A DNA stretch of 64,000 bases from Microbulbifer flavimaris (GTDB lineage Bacteria; Pseudomonadota; Gammaproteobacteria; Pseudomonadales; Cellvibrionaceae), in contig NZ_LRFG02000002.1 of assembly GCF_001641755.2 (NCBI RefSeq), positions 1 to 64,000 of the forward strand. Reading direction: 5' to 3'. The translations under genes were made by a program, and so were the position numbers. This document shows positions 29,752 to 38,692 of this stretch, piece after piece. The notes under the pieces were generated by a model. That model worked only from the letters and a program-made list of their open reading frames with translations. It was not told the origin of the DNA and did no database searches. How positions within the stretch are numbered: position 1 is the first letter of the stretch; every line of letters starts with the position of its first letter.

Positions 29752-29982
29752 ACTGGCTGCTCCCGTTGTTGACCCTCAGGTACCGCATAGTCGCGGCCCA
29801 ATGGGCTGGATCGTTATTTCGCGGCGCATTATACCTGAAGGAACCGGGACCTCCGCCATCCACCCTTAGCAGCACTCCCAGAGCAGAACCGGCGACCATT
29901 TCCGGCCGCATGCCCATGGTATGATCCGGTGACAGCGCCGCCTGCTTCGCGGCCGGGATTACTAACGACAAGAAGGAAAACC

Positions 29983-30579
29983 ATGGAAGTCTCTACCATT
30001 GTCTGGCTGGTGGCCATCGCCGCCCTGCTCTTCTACGTGATGGGCATCTACAACAAACTGGTGTCCCTGAAAAACCGCTACGAAAATGCATTCGCGCAGA
30101 TCGAGGTGCAACTCAAACGCCGCTACGACCTGATCCCCAACCTGGTAGACACCGCCAAGGGATACCTGAAGCATGAGCGGGAAACCCTCGAGGCCGTGAT
30201 CAGTGCCCGCAATACCGCCCTGACCGGCCTAAAGAATGCGGCGGCACACCCGGACAACCCCAATGCTATTGCCGAACTCGGGCAGGCCGAGGGTGTGCTG
30301 GCCAGCGCGCTGGGACGCCTCAATGTGGTTATGGAGGCTTATCCGGACCTGAAAGCCAACCAGAACATGATGCAACTGACCGAAGAGCTGACCAGCACGG
30401 AGAACAAGGTTGCCTTTGCCCGTCAGGCTTTCAACGACTCCGTGATGGCTTACAACATCTACAAGCAGAGCTTCCCACCGGTATTTTTTGCCGGTTTCTT
30501 CGGCCACCGCACCGATGCCCGCCTGCTGGAATTTTCCGACTCCGAACAGTTCCAGGCCGCCCCACGGGTGGAATTCTGA
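29983..30579 (+). CDS. lemA: LemA family protein
   Basis: The 198-residue product has one N-terminal membrane helix (about 4-24) and the helical LemA domain. Conserved segments include RYENAFAQIEVQLKRRYDLIPNLV, EAYPDLKANQNMMQL and the STENKVAFARQAFND stretch. The biochemical role of LemA is unknown. I chose the ATG at 29983, preceded by AAGGA 5 bases upstream; an upstream ATG at 29929 would put 18 extra residues before the membrane helix. It is followed after 11 bases by the M48 protease gene, a common pairing. The name refers to the family, not the unrelated sensor kinase gacS, once called lemA. Confidence 0.93.
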   Translation: MEVSTIVWLVAIAALLFYVMGIYNKLVSLKNRYENAFAQIEVQLKRRYDLIPNLVDTAKGYLKHERETLEAVISARNTALTGLKNAAAHPDNPNAIAELGQAEGVLASALGRLNVVMEAYPDLKANQNMMQLTEELTSTENKVAFARQAFNDSVMAYNIYKQSFPPVFFAGFFGHRTDARLLEFSDSEQFQAAPRVEF

Positions 30580-30590
30580 GGTAGCCCAGA

Positions 30591-32531
30591 ATGAACTTTT
30601 TCGAGTACCAGGACCGTGCCCGTCGCAATAGCGGACTGCTCGTCGGCCTGCTGTCACTGGCGGTAGTGTTACTGATCGGCATCACCACCCTGGCGGCCGC
30701 CGCACTTGTCGCCTATTCCAGCGGACAGCCCTTCAACCCGGTGAACGTGGGCACACTGCTGGGCTGGGACACCGTCGGCGCAATCGCACTGACGATCTCG
30801 GCCGTGATCGTGCTGGGAAGCTTCTACAAGCTCCGCCAGCTGTCCTCCGGCGGGCGGACTGTGGCGGAGGCGCTCGGCGGCCGCAAGATCAATATCGCCC
30901 AGCACAGTGATGCGGAAAAACGGGCCCTGAATGTGGTCGAGGAGATGGCCATCGCATCCGGAACCCCGGTGCCGGAGGTTTACGTGCTCGACGACGATGC
31001 CATCAATGCATTTGCGGCCGGGCACGAGCCCCAGGACGCGGTAATCGGCCTGACCCGCGGCTGCATCGAACGCCTCAGCCGCGACGAACTGCAGGGCGTC
31101 GTGGCCCACGAGTTCAGCCATATTTTTAATGGCGACATGCGGCTCAATATCCGTATCGTCGGTTTACTGCACGGCATTCTGGTCATCGGCCTGCTGGGTT
31201 ATTGGCTGCTGCGCGGCACCTATATCGGCTCCAGTCGTGACAATCGCGGGCGCGCCGCACTGTTCGGGATTGGCGCCGGCCTGATGGTCATCGGCTATAC
31301 CGGCACATTCCTCGGCAACCTGATCAAGTCGGCCGTGAGCCGCCAGCGCGAGTATCTCGCCGACGCCTCGGCAGTGCAGTTCACCCGCAGTAATGCCGGC
31401 ATCGCCGGCGCGCTGAAGAAGATCGGCGGCTACAGCGGTGGCTCGCAACTGTCCTCCGCCCAGGCGCCAGAGTTCAGTCATATGTATTTCGCCAGCGGGC
31501 TGCGGCGCTCCTTTACCAACCTGTTTGCCACCCACCCGCCACTACCGTCGCGCATCAATCGTCTCGATCCAGACTGGAGCGGGCATTTCCCGTCGGTAGA
31601 GAGCGCCGTGCCCGGCCCTCAGGATGAGCGCCTGGCCGGAATCGTGGGAGTGGCGCCACTGGATTCCGCCGCGTCACTGGAAAGACTATCGGAGTCGGTA
31701 GACAACAGCATCGGCAACCCGGGGCAGGATCACATTGAGCTTGGGCAGCGCTTGCTGGACAGTATTCCCGTAGACCTGCGCGCCGCCGCTCACGACCCTT
31801 TCGCTGCCCGCGCCATTGTCTACCTGTTACTCAGTCATCGTGAGGCATCGCAAAGGCAGAAACAGCACGCCATACTGGAAAAAATTGCCCACCCCGGTGT
31901 TTACCGGGAACTGCAGAAGCTCTCACCCTCCATTCGTGCGATGCCGGCCTGCGCCCGCCTGCCCCTCCTCGATCTGTGTATTCCCGCATTGCGGGCTCTG
32001 GCACCGCAGCAGTATCAGGTTTTCAAGCGCAACCTGATCAAGCTCCTGCGCAGCGACGGCCGCGTGGAGTTATGGGAGTGGGCGCTGTATCGGGTCGCTA
32101 TGCACGGAATCGAGGGTGCTCCGGACGGGCATCGGGTCAGTCACAACCGCAAAGCCCTGGCGGACGCCACCCGCTTCCTGCTGGCAGCACTGGCGCACGC
32201 GGGCCATGAGGATTATCTGGCTGCCAACCGGGCATACGGTGCGGGCCTGGAGGCGCTCAACTACAGCAAAACGCCACTGCCATCCCGCTCCGACATCACG
32301 CTGCCTCGATTGGATAAGGCGATTGCCATCACCCGCTCCATGAAGCCGCTGCAGAAACCGGGGCTGCTGAAGGCGCTGGCCGCCTGTATGGCCCATGATG
32401 GCGTTCTCGAGGCCGAGGAAATTGAGTTACTGCGGGCAGTCGCAGACAGCCTCGACTGCCCGATGCCGCCTCTGGCAGTGGACATGGTGACCCGGGAAGC
32501 CTTGCAGAGATCCACAGAATCCATCCTCTGA
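30591..32531 (+). CDS. M48 membrane metalloprotease with a TerB-like C-terminal extension
   Basis: This 646-residue protein combines an HtpX-like M48 protease (about 1-330) with a long cytoplasm-style tail. Two N-terminal helices (about 15-41 and 60-78) precede the zinc motif HEFSH (H173, E174, H177). Two more helices follow (about 190-208, 222-245) before the third ligand E254 in QREYLADASA. The tail (about 340-646) has no membrane segment. It contains two acidic, helical repeats with SDGRVELWEWA (about 488) and HDGVLEAEEIELLR (about 603), the D-G-x-V-x-x-x-E pattern of TerB-like domains. HtpX proper is under 300 residues, so this is a larger subfamily. It likely handles damaged membrane proteins together with LemA. 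Confidence 0.9.
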   Translation: MNFFEYQDRARRNSGLLVGLLSLAVVLLIGITTLAAAALVAYSSGQPFNPVNVGTLLGWDTVGAIALTISAVIVLGSFYKLRQLSSGGRTVAEALGGRKINIAQHSDAEKRALNVVEEMAIASGTPVPEVYVLDDDAINAFAAGHEPQDAVIGLTRGCIERLSRDELQGVVAHEFSHIFNGDMRLNIRIVGLLHGILVIGLLGYWLLRGTYIGSSRDNRGRAALFGIGAGLMVIGYTGTFLGNLIKSAVSRQREYLADASAVQFTRSNAGIAGALKKIGGYSGGSQLSSAQAPEFSHMYFASGLRRSFTNLFATHPPLPSRINRLDPDWSGHFPSVESAVPGPQDERLAGIVGVAPLDSAASLERLSESVDNSIGNPGQDHIELGQRLLDSIPVDLRAAAHDPFAARAIVYLLLSHREASQRQKQHAILEKIAHPGVYRELQKLSPSIRAMPACARLPLLDLCIPALRALAPQQYQVFKRNLIKLLRSDGRVELWEWALYRVAMHGIEGAPDGHRVSHNRKALADATRFLLAALAHAGHEDYLAANRAYGAGLEALNYSKTPLPSRSDITLPRLDKAIAITRSMKPLQKPGLLKALAACMAHDGVLEAEEIELLRAVADSLDCPMPPLAVDMVTREALQRSTESIL

Positions 32532-32590
32532 GGCGCCGGCCCCATTAAGCGGTTTCGCTTCGATCCACCACCGCGCAGCAAAAACAACAA

Positions 32591-32618
32591 AGCCGGCCAT
32601 GATGGCCGGCTTTTTTTT
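32591..32618 (+). terminator. Terminator after the LemA-M48 pair
   Basis: The stem AGCCGGCCA (32591-32599) / TGGCCGGCT (32603-32611) with loop TGA is followed by an 8-base T-run. It lies 60 bases beyond the M48 stop. Confidence 0.93.
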
Positions 32619-32688
32619 GTTTTTGCTTCTCCCTTTCATCTTGGAAGGCCCCGGGACAGATGGGCCTTTCAGGCCAGTCCGGATTCTG

Positions 32689-33306
32689 TCACACGTTCTG
32701 GTAGACCGGCCCGACCCCCATACTCCAGAGAATCACGGTTCCGATCCGCACCGTGATCAGTAGCACCAGGCCGACGGTCACTACCGATGTGGCATACAGG
32801 AACGCCCGATCCTTATCCAGGTTCATCAGGATCGGGATGCCCTCGTAGATCAGATAGATCGAATAGCAGGCCGCCAGCATGGTGACCGCGGCATTGACCC
32901 ACAGGTTAGGATAGAGGCCGATAAAGCCCACCAGGAAAATGGGCGTGGTAACGAATACTGCCAGGGCCGTGCCCTCATAGTGGCGCGTGGGCTCGTCACC
33001 CTCCACGTTGTAGGTCTTGGCCATCCAGTTGATGAACTCACCAAAGAGGTAAACACCGATCAAAATGGAGATATAGGTAATGATCGAGAGAGTCAGGGCA
33101 CTGCTGGCCGTGAGCTTTTCAACATTGTTGCCAATGCGGAAGCCCACCTGGGTGACGCCGATATATCCTGAGATTGTTGGTATCAGCGCCAGAATCGGCA
33201 CATGGCTGAGAAAAACCTGAGCAAATGAATGCTTGTCCCGCCGAATCGCCTCCCACTCTTTGTCCGGGTTGGTCAAAATCCCAATAGTATGACTGAGTAG
33301 ACGCAC
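32689..33306 (-). CDS. Yip1-domain inner membrane protein
   Basis: The 205-residue protein has a short N-terminal segment with NPDKEWEAIR and about five membrane helices, the pattern of the Yip1/YIPF family domain found in bacterial inner membrane proteins. The internal EGTALAVFVTTPIFLVGFIG stretch matches that family's helix pair. No catalytic residues are visible and its function is unknown. It is convergent with the M48 gene across the terminator at 32591-32618. Confidence 0.85.
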   Translation of the reverse strand: MRLLSHTIGILTNPDKEWEAIRRDKHSFAQVFLSHVPILALIPTISGYIGVTQVGFRIGNNVEKLTASSALTLSIITYISILIGVYLFGEFINWMAKTYNVEGDEPTRHYEGTALAVFVTTPIFLVGFIGLYPNLWVNAAVTMLAACYSIYLIYEGIPILMNLDKDRAFLYATSVVTVGLVLLITVRIGTVILWSMGVGPVYQNV

Positions 33307-33416
33307 GCTTTTTCTCCCTTCTCTGCTATGTCATGCAGTATCGGGGCGCCGGATACGATTAACCAACCCAAAAGAAGGAATGCCCGCCAACTTTTTTCGA
33401 GCTGCAACCCGCCTCC

Positions 33417-34610
33417 TCACGAGGCCGTGCAAACCCGGTTACGGCCGGCGCGTTTTGCCCGATACAGAGCCCGGTCCGCAGCTTCCAGCACCTGGTCGGG
33501 GGACCGCGCTTTAGGCCCGCTACTGGCAAGTCCGACACTCACGGTCGCGCGGATCTTTCGCCCACCACCCTGCCCGCGGCTTTTGCGTGCGTTGCCACCT
33601 GCCTTTTTGGGGCGCCCCATCGCACGGATTTTCATCGGATAGGCGGCGATCTTCTCGCGCATACGCTCCAGCGCTCTCTCAGCGCGCTGGGGGTCTCCGC
33701 CCCGCATCACTACTACAAACTCCTCACCGCCGTAACGGAATGCCCGCCCGCCACCGTAACGGGCGATCCTGGACGCCACCATCCGCAGGGCCTGGTCCCC
33801 AACCTGATGGCCATGTCTGTCGTTCAGCTTTTTGAAGTGATCGATGTCCACAACTGCAATGGAGTAATTCCGGCCCAGGGTGAGCAGGTAGCGGCTGTAG
33901 GCACGGCGCGAGGGAATACCCGTAAGCTCATCCCGAAACGCCAGATCGTAGGCCGTTCGCAGTGCCAGCAATACCAGCAGCAAACTAATGGCAGTGGTCA
34001 CCAGCAACAGGGTTTGGCCCCCACCGAAATAAGCGACAGCCAACAGGGCATTTGCGCCGAGCAGGCCAATACTGACCTGATCCCGGTGCCAGAGGGTGGC
34101 GAGGACGGCGCTGGCGAGGGCCGACCACAGCAGGAGATCCGACAGGCGAGTATCGCCGAGTAATGTACCGACTACAGGCAAACCAGCTGCCGGTGACCAG
34201 CGCGCGGCCAGCAAGTCGCCGCAGCAGCCCCCCAGCAGGTAGTGAATACCAGCGGCCTGTGCTGCCAGCAGAAGCACAAGGGTCAGCCCGGAAAAGCTCA
34301 GCAGGCTCCGGTCCCGGGTCAGTGCAACCAGTGCCACATTGAGCGCCCCCAGTGCCAGCCAGAACGGAAGCTCTGCCTCACTCGGCGACCAGCCCCAGTA
34401 GCTGAGGCCGCTCAAAAGCAGCAACAGCAGCAGAGCCGCAGTGGCGATCCGGCTGGCCTTGAAGAAAATGCCGAGCGCGAATGCCGAGGCGGCAAGTCCT
34501 CCCGCAAGCAGAGTGCTGAGGGGAAGATCGAGAGACAGCCACTGTTGCCACTGGGCGACGACGACGAAAAACAACAGCACAGGAGGCCAGATATGGCGCA
34601 GGGGGATCAT
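33417..34610 (-). CDS. Membrane-bound diguanylate cyclase (GGDEF)
   Basis: This 397-residue protein makes cyclic di-GMP. About six to eight helices fill residues 8-218, and the GGDEF domain occupies about 222-395. It starts with DELTGIPSRRAY, continues with VDIDHFKKLND (254-264) and has the active site GGEEF at 294-298. The inhibitory I-site RxxD expected just before it reads RYGG, so product inhibition at that site is probably lost. A basic, glycine-rich insertion (about 326-345, many K, R and G) interrupts the fold before IRATVSVGLA. No PAS or GAF sensor is present; the membrane part likely senses the signal. It lies upstream of a 120-base gap before sspB. Confidence 0.92.
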   Translation of the reverse strand: MIPLRHIWPPVLLFFVVVAQWQQWLSLDLPLSTLLAGGLAASAFALGIFFKASRIATAALLLLLLLSGLSYWGWSPSEAELPFWLALGALNVALVALTRDRSLLSFSGLTLVLLLAAQAAGIHYLLGGCCGDLLAARWSPAAGLPVVGTLLGDTRLSDLLLWSALASAVLATLWHRDQVSIGLLGANALLAVAYFGGGQTLLLVTTAISLLLVLLALRTAYDLAFRDELTGIPSRRAYSRYLLTLGRNYSIAVVDIDHFKKLNDRHGHQVGDQALRMVASRIARYGGGRAFRYGGEEFVVVMRGGDPQRAERALERMREKIAAYPMKIRAMGRPKKAGGNARKSRGQGGGRKIRATVSVGLASSGPKARSPDQVLEAADRALYRAKRAGRNRVCTAS

Positions 34611-34731
34611 ATTCGGGATGCACAGGCATTGATGGATGTAGAAAGGGAATTCTACCGCCTGTTTGGCAAAGTCGCTGGGGTGCCGGTCGCAAACTGGCGA
34701 CCGGCAACGCAGGCCGGCCGCCAGAGCGGGG

Positions 34732-35142
34732 TTATTTGACTACGCGCAGAGAGGGCTTCTTGGCGGTTTTTTTGCCCAGGCTGGTTGGCGGCGTCGGCTC
34801 CGGTGGTTCCGGAGTCTCCTCAGCCTCGAACACCATGCCCTGACCGTTCTCCCGCGCATAAATCCCGACGACCGCTCCCACCGGCACCTGGATATCAGTC
34901 GGCACACCGCCAAAGCGCGCGCTGAAGCGGATCGCGTAGTTATCCATGTTGAGCCCGACTACTGCGCTCTCGGAAATGTTGAGCACGATCTGGCCGTCTT
35001 CATTGACGTGGTGCTGGGGAACCAGCACGCCGGGCAGGTGGGTGTCTACGAGGATATAGGGAGTACACCGGTTGTCGGCTATCCACTCGTAAAACGCTCG
35101 CAGGATATACGGGCGATTGGATGTCATTTCCGGTTTACTCAA
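34732..35142 (-). CDS. sspB: ClpXP adaptor SspB
   Basis: SspB binds ssrA-tagged proteins and delivers them to ClpXP. The 136-residue product has the ribosome-tag-binding fold (about 8-108) and an acidic, proline-rich linker (EAEETPEPPEPTPP). The C-terminal ClpX-docking peptide PSLRVVK is nearly identical to the E. coli tail. It is encoded 11 bases after sspA, the conserved sspAB order. Confidence 0.97.
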   Translation of the reverse strand: MSKPEMTSNRPYILRAFYEWIADNRCTPYILVDTHLPGVLVPQHHVNEDGQIVLNISESAVVGLNMDNYAIRFSARFGGVPTDIQVPVGAVVGIYARENGQGMVFEAEETPEPPEPTPPTSLGKKTAKKPSLRVVK

Positions 35143-35153
35143 ACCCTCTCCCC

Positions 35154-35780
35154 TCAGCGCATCTCGCGCTCAAATTCGGTCAGGCTCTGCTGGAAGGACT
35201 CGCGGTTGAACAGGCGGTCCATGTAATCCAGCAGCGGCTTGGCCTGCTTGGTCTTCGGCAGCGAGATCTCAAACTGCTCCAGGCGCCACAACAGCGGAGC
35301 CATGCAGCAGTCCACAAGGGAGAATTCCTCGTTGAAGAAGTACGGCAGGTCGGTAAACATCGGCGCGATACCCACGAAGCTGTCGCGGAGGTCCTTGCGC
35401 GCTGCTGCGACGTCTTTACCGCCGGCGAGGATTTTGTCCACCAGCGGGCACCAGTCACGCTCGATCCGGTGCATGATCTGCCGGCTCTGGGCGCGGGCCA
35501 CCGGGTAGACCGGCAACAGCGGCGGATGTGGGAAGCGCTCGTCCAGGTACTCCATCATCACCTTGGTCTCAAAGAGCACCAGGTCCCGGTCTACCAGGGT
35601 CGGCAGAGAGTTGTAGGGGTTGAGGTCCGCCAGCTCCGCGGGCTTGTTGTCGGGATCCACATCGATAATGTCCACGGACACGCCTTTTTCCGCCAGGACA
35701 ATTCGCACGCGGTGGCTGAGATGACTGCGACCATCGGAAAAGAAGGTCATTGAGGAGCGCTTGTTAGTCGGCACACCCAT
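35154..35780 (-). CDS. sspA: Stringent starvation protein A
   Basis: SspA is a glutathione-transferase-fold protein that binds RNA polymerase and alters transcription in starvation and acid stress. The 208 residues show the thioredoxin-like N-domain ([23 protein letters not shown]) with [37 protein letters not shown], and a helical C-domain. The usual catalytic residue for glutathione is absent, as in other SspA. A 7-bp hairpin at 35805-35822 lies in its leader. Confidence 0.96.
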   Translation of the reverse strand: MGVPTNKRSSMTFFSDGRSHLSHRVRIVLAEKGVSVDIIDVDPDNKPAELADLNPYNSLPTLVDRDLVLFETKVMMEYLDERFPHPPLLPVYPVARAQSRQIMHRIERDWCPLVDKILAGGKDVAAARKDLRDSFVGIAPMFTDLPYFFNEEFSLVDCCMAPLLWRLEQFEISLPKTKQAKPLLDYMDRLFNRESFQQSLTEFEREMR

Positions 35781-35835
35781 GTTCTAACTACCTCAAGATT
35801 GGAGGCCGGCAGGGTTGCCGGCTTGTCGAGCTAAA

Positions 35836-35869
35836 ATACAAAAAGGGTGGCAGAGCGAGCCCACCACCC
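35836..35869 (-). terminator. Terminator of the cytochrome bc1 operon
   Basis: Read leftward, GGGTGG (35869-35864) pairs with CCACCC (35850-35845) and is followed by TTTTTGTATTTT. It lies 26 bases past the cytochrome b/c1 stop and separates that operon from sspA. Confidence 0.75.
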
Positions 35870-35894
35870 CCGGAATCAAAAATCCGTAGCGACC

Positions 35895-38096
35895 TCAGTG
35901 GTGCACGTCTTTCCAGTACTCACGATTGAGCAGCCAGGCAAAGACGAAGAACACCAGGATGAAGGCCAGCACGAAGAAGCCCACACGCTTGCGGTCTTCG
36001 GCCATCGGTTCAGCGATGTACTCCATGAAGTTCACCAGGTCGTACATCGCCTGATCAAACTCCGCTTCCGTCATCGAGCCCTTTACACTGCCGACTTCGA
36101 TGCTGCCGCAATCCGCGTCCATGATCGGGTTACCCAGCTCATCGCGCACCACTTGACCGTGGTCTTTCTTGGGCCCCGGGGCACACTCGGGCAGGCCCTG
36201 GAGCTCCATCAGCACATGCGGCATACCCACATTGGGGAACACTTTGTTGTTCACGCCAGTAGGACGGCTGTCATCCTTGTAAAAACTGCGCAGATAAGTG
36301 TAGAGCCATTCCGGTGACCGCGAGCGGGCCACCAGGGTCAGGTCCGGCGGCGCGGCGCCGAACCAGACCTTGGAGTCTTCCGGACGCATGGAGATCTTCA
36401 TCAGGTCACCGATCTTGTCGTCGCCCAGGACCAGATGCTCCATCATCAGCTCATTGGGGATACCGAGATCAGTCGCCACACGCCCCCAGCGGGAAAAGTT
36501 GGCGCTATGACAGCCCATGCAGTAGTTGACGAAGAGGTTGGCACCGCGCTGCAGTGACGGCTTGTCCTGCAGATCGATGTTGATGTTGTCCAGTTCCACT
36601 TTCGCACCGGCTGCGACCGCCTTGATGGGCAGGAATGCCAGCAGGCCAACCACGATGATGCCACCAAACAGGATCGCAAAGGTCTTCTCACCAGAGGGAC
36701 TGGTCACACGCTCAGGCGGCTGCTTGATGTGGTCGCGGTTGGTCAGCCAGGGCAGTGCAGCAAAGAATGCCGCCAACACAAGGCTCATCAGGCCGACAAA
36801 CAGGCTGGCCTTGAAGTTGGTAACCGCCATCCACAGGAACAGCACGCCGAAGATCCCGCTGACCACCCAGGAGATGGTGCTCTTGCGCTCTTCCGGGTTG
36901 GTCCAGATCGGCATGGTAATGAAGTACGCGAAGTAGAACAGTGTCGCTACCTGCGCCAGGAAGTTACGGCCCGGAGTCGGGGATTTCACACCCAGGTACC
37001 CCAGCACGATGAACATCGCCGCAAACACCAGCAGCAGTATCTTGGGCAGCATGCCCTTGTAGCGGATTGAGCGCACCGGGCTCTTGTCCAGCCACGGCAG
37101 CACGAACAGGATCGCGATCGCCGCCCCCATGGCCACCAGGCCGAGGAACTTGGCGGTCAGCGGACCGATATCGATCGTTACTGCACGTAGAATCGCGTAG
37201 AACGGGGTGAAGTACCATACGGGCGCAATGTGCTCCGGGGTCTTCAGCGGGTTCGCCTCCTCGAAGTTGGCGTACTCAAGGAAGAAACCGCCCATTTCCG
37301 GGAAGAAGAACACAACGACGCAGAAGATGAACAGGAATACCGCGATACCCACCAGGTCATGCACGGTGTAGTACGGGTGGAAGGCGACGCCGTCTTTCGG
37401 CACACCGTTCTCGTCCTTGTTCTTCTTGATATCGATGCCGTCGGGGTTGTTGGAGCCCACTTCGTGCAACGCGAGGATATGCAGCACGACCAGCAACACC
37501 AGCACCAGCGGCAATGCAATCACATGCAGGGAGAAGAAGCGGGTCAGGGTAATACCAGAGATCAGGTAGTCACCGCGAATCCACTGCACCAGGTCCTCGC
37601 CGATACCCGGGATGGCACCGAATAGGGACACGATGACCTGCGCGCCCCAGTAGGACATCTGGCCCCAGGGCAGTACGTAGCCCATGAAGGCTTCTGCCAT
37701 CAGCACCAGGTAGATGCACATACCGAAGATCCACACCAGCTCGCGCGGCGGCTTGTACGAGCCGTACATCAGGGCGCGGAACATGTGCAGATACACCACC
37801 ACGAAGAACGCGGAAGCACCGGTGGAGTGCAGGTAGCGGATCAGCCAGCCCCACTCCACATCACGCATGATGTATTCGACCGAGGCGAAGGCACCGTCGG
37901 CAGACGGCTCGTAGCTCATCACCAGCCAGATGCCGGTTAGCAGCTGGTTGACCAGTACCAGCATCGACAGGACGCCGAAGAAGTACCAGAGGTTGAAGTT
38001 CTTGGGCGCGTAGTACTTACCCATATGGGTGTCCCACGCGCGATAGATCGGCAGACGCTGGTCTACCCAGTCACCCAGTGCGGTTAGCCAGTTCAT
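35895..38096 (-). CDS. Cytochrome b-cytochrome c1 fusion of the bc1 complex
   Basis: This single 733-residue protein joins the two redox subunits that Pseudomonas encodes as separate genes. Cytochrome b spans about 1-400. Its haem ligand pairs are H90/H104 and H191/H206, and the quinol-site motif PVWY (292-295) is of the beta/gamma type. The c1 part starts near residue 500 (VELDNINIDLQDK) with the haem-attachment motif CMGCH at 526-530 and ends in a membrane anchor (about 705-725). Between them lie three hydrophobic stretches (about 407-427, 430-450, 472-492). An odd number keeps the haem c domain in the periplasm. The PPERV typical of a cytochrome b C-terminus is at 460-464, after two of these helices. 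The reading frame is open throughout. It overlaps petA by four bases. Confidence 0.95.
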   Translation of the reverse strand: MNWLTALGDWVDQRLPIYRAWDTHMGKYYAPKNFNLWYFFGVLSMLVLVNQLLTGIWLVMSYEPSADGAFASVEYIMRDVEWGWLIRYLHSTGASAFFVVVYLHMFRALMYGSYKPPRELVWIFGMCIYLVLMAEAFMGYVLPWGQMSYWGAQVIVSLFGAIPGIGEDLVQWIRGDYLISGITLTRFFSLHVIALPLVLVLLVVLHILALHEVGSNNPDGIDIKKNKDENGVPKDGVAFHPYYTVHDLVGIAVFLFIFCVVVFFFPEMGGFFLEYANFEEANPLKTPEHIAPVWYFTPFYAILRAVTIDIGPLTAKFLGLVAMGAAIAILFVLPWLDKSPVRSIRYKGMLPKILLLVFAAMFIVLGYLGVKSPTPGRNFLAQVATLFYFAYFITMPIWTNPEERKSTISWVVSGIFGVLFLWMAVTNFKASLFVGLMSLVLAAFFAALPWLTNRDHIKQPPERVTSPSGEKTFAILFGGIIVVGLLAFLPIKAVAAGAKVELDNINIDLQDKPSLQRGANLFVNYCMGCHSANFSRWGRVATDLGIPNELMMEHLVLGDDKIGDLMKISMRPEDSKVWFGAAPPDLTLVARSRSPEWLYTYLRSFYKDDSRPTGVNNKVFPNVGMPHVLMELQGLPECAPGPKKDHGQVVRDELGNPIMDADCGSIEVGSVKGSMTEAEFDQAMYDLVNFMEYIAEPMAEDRKRVGFFVLAFILVFFVFAWLLNREYWKDVHH

Positions 38097-38692
38097 GCGC
38101 TGCCCTCCTGATCCACGCCAATTACGATGATGTCATCCCCTTCGAAGGAATACGGCGGCACGTCCATATTGGTCGGCGCCGGTACACCGGTGTATACACG
38201 GCCGGCCATATCGTATTTGGAACCGTGACAGGGACAGAAGAAGCCGCCCAGCCATTCGTCGCCACCGAGGTCGGTGGCGCCGACCTCAGGCCGGAACATT
38301 GGCGCGCAGCCCAGGTGGGTACAGAGGCCCACCAGCACCAGCAGGTGCGGCTTGATGGCGCGGTTCTGAGGATTGACATATGCCGGCTGAATAGACTCTT
38401 CGGAGTTCGGGTCGCGCAGCAGCGGAGTGACCTCCTCGAGGTTCTGCAGCGTCTCGTCAGAGCGACGCACGACATAGACCGGCTTGCCACGCCACTCTAC
38501 GGTGACCATCTGGCCGGGCTCCATCTTACTGACGTTGAATTTTACCGGTGCGCCGGCGGCCTTGGCCTTGGCACTCGGATTCCAGGACTTTACGAAGGGG
38601 ACGGCTACCCCCACGGCACCCACGCCACCAACTACCGAGGTAGCGGCCGTCAGGAACCGGCGCCGCCCTACGTTTACACCGTCATCACTCAT
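38093..38692 (-). CDS. petA: Rieske iron-sulfur subunit of cytochrome bc1
   Basis: This subunit passes electrons from ubiquinol to cytochrome c1. The 199-residue product has a twin-arginine-type N-terminus (GRRRFLTAAT, 9-18) followed by one helix that also anchors it. The [2Fe-2S] cluster motifs are CTHLGC (C124, H126, with C129) and CPCHG (C153, C155, H156), where C129 and C155 form the structural disulfide. It is the first gene of the bc1 operon. Confidence 0.98.
   Translation of the reverse strand: MSDDGVNVGRRRFLTAATSVVGGVGAVGVAVPFVKSWNPSAKAKAAGAPVKFNVSKMEPGQMVTVEWRGKPVYVVRRSDETLQNLEEVTPLLRDPNSEESIQPAYVNPQNRAIKPHLLVLVGLCTHLGCAPMFRPEVGATDLGGDEWLGGFFCPCHGSKYDMAGRVYTGVPAPTNMDVPPYSFEGDDIIVIGVDQEGSA

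Noticed and set aside
35895-38096. Frameshift or missed stop joining two genes
   Set aside because: The frame is continuous, both halves keep all expected residues, and the joining segment is coherent membrane sequence rather than translated spacer. A base error cannot be fully excluded without reads.
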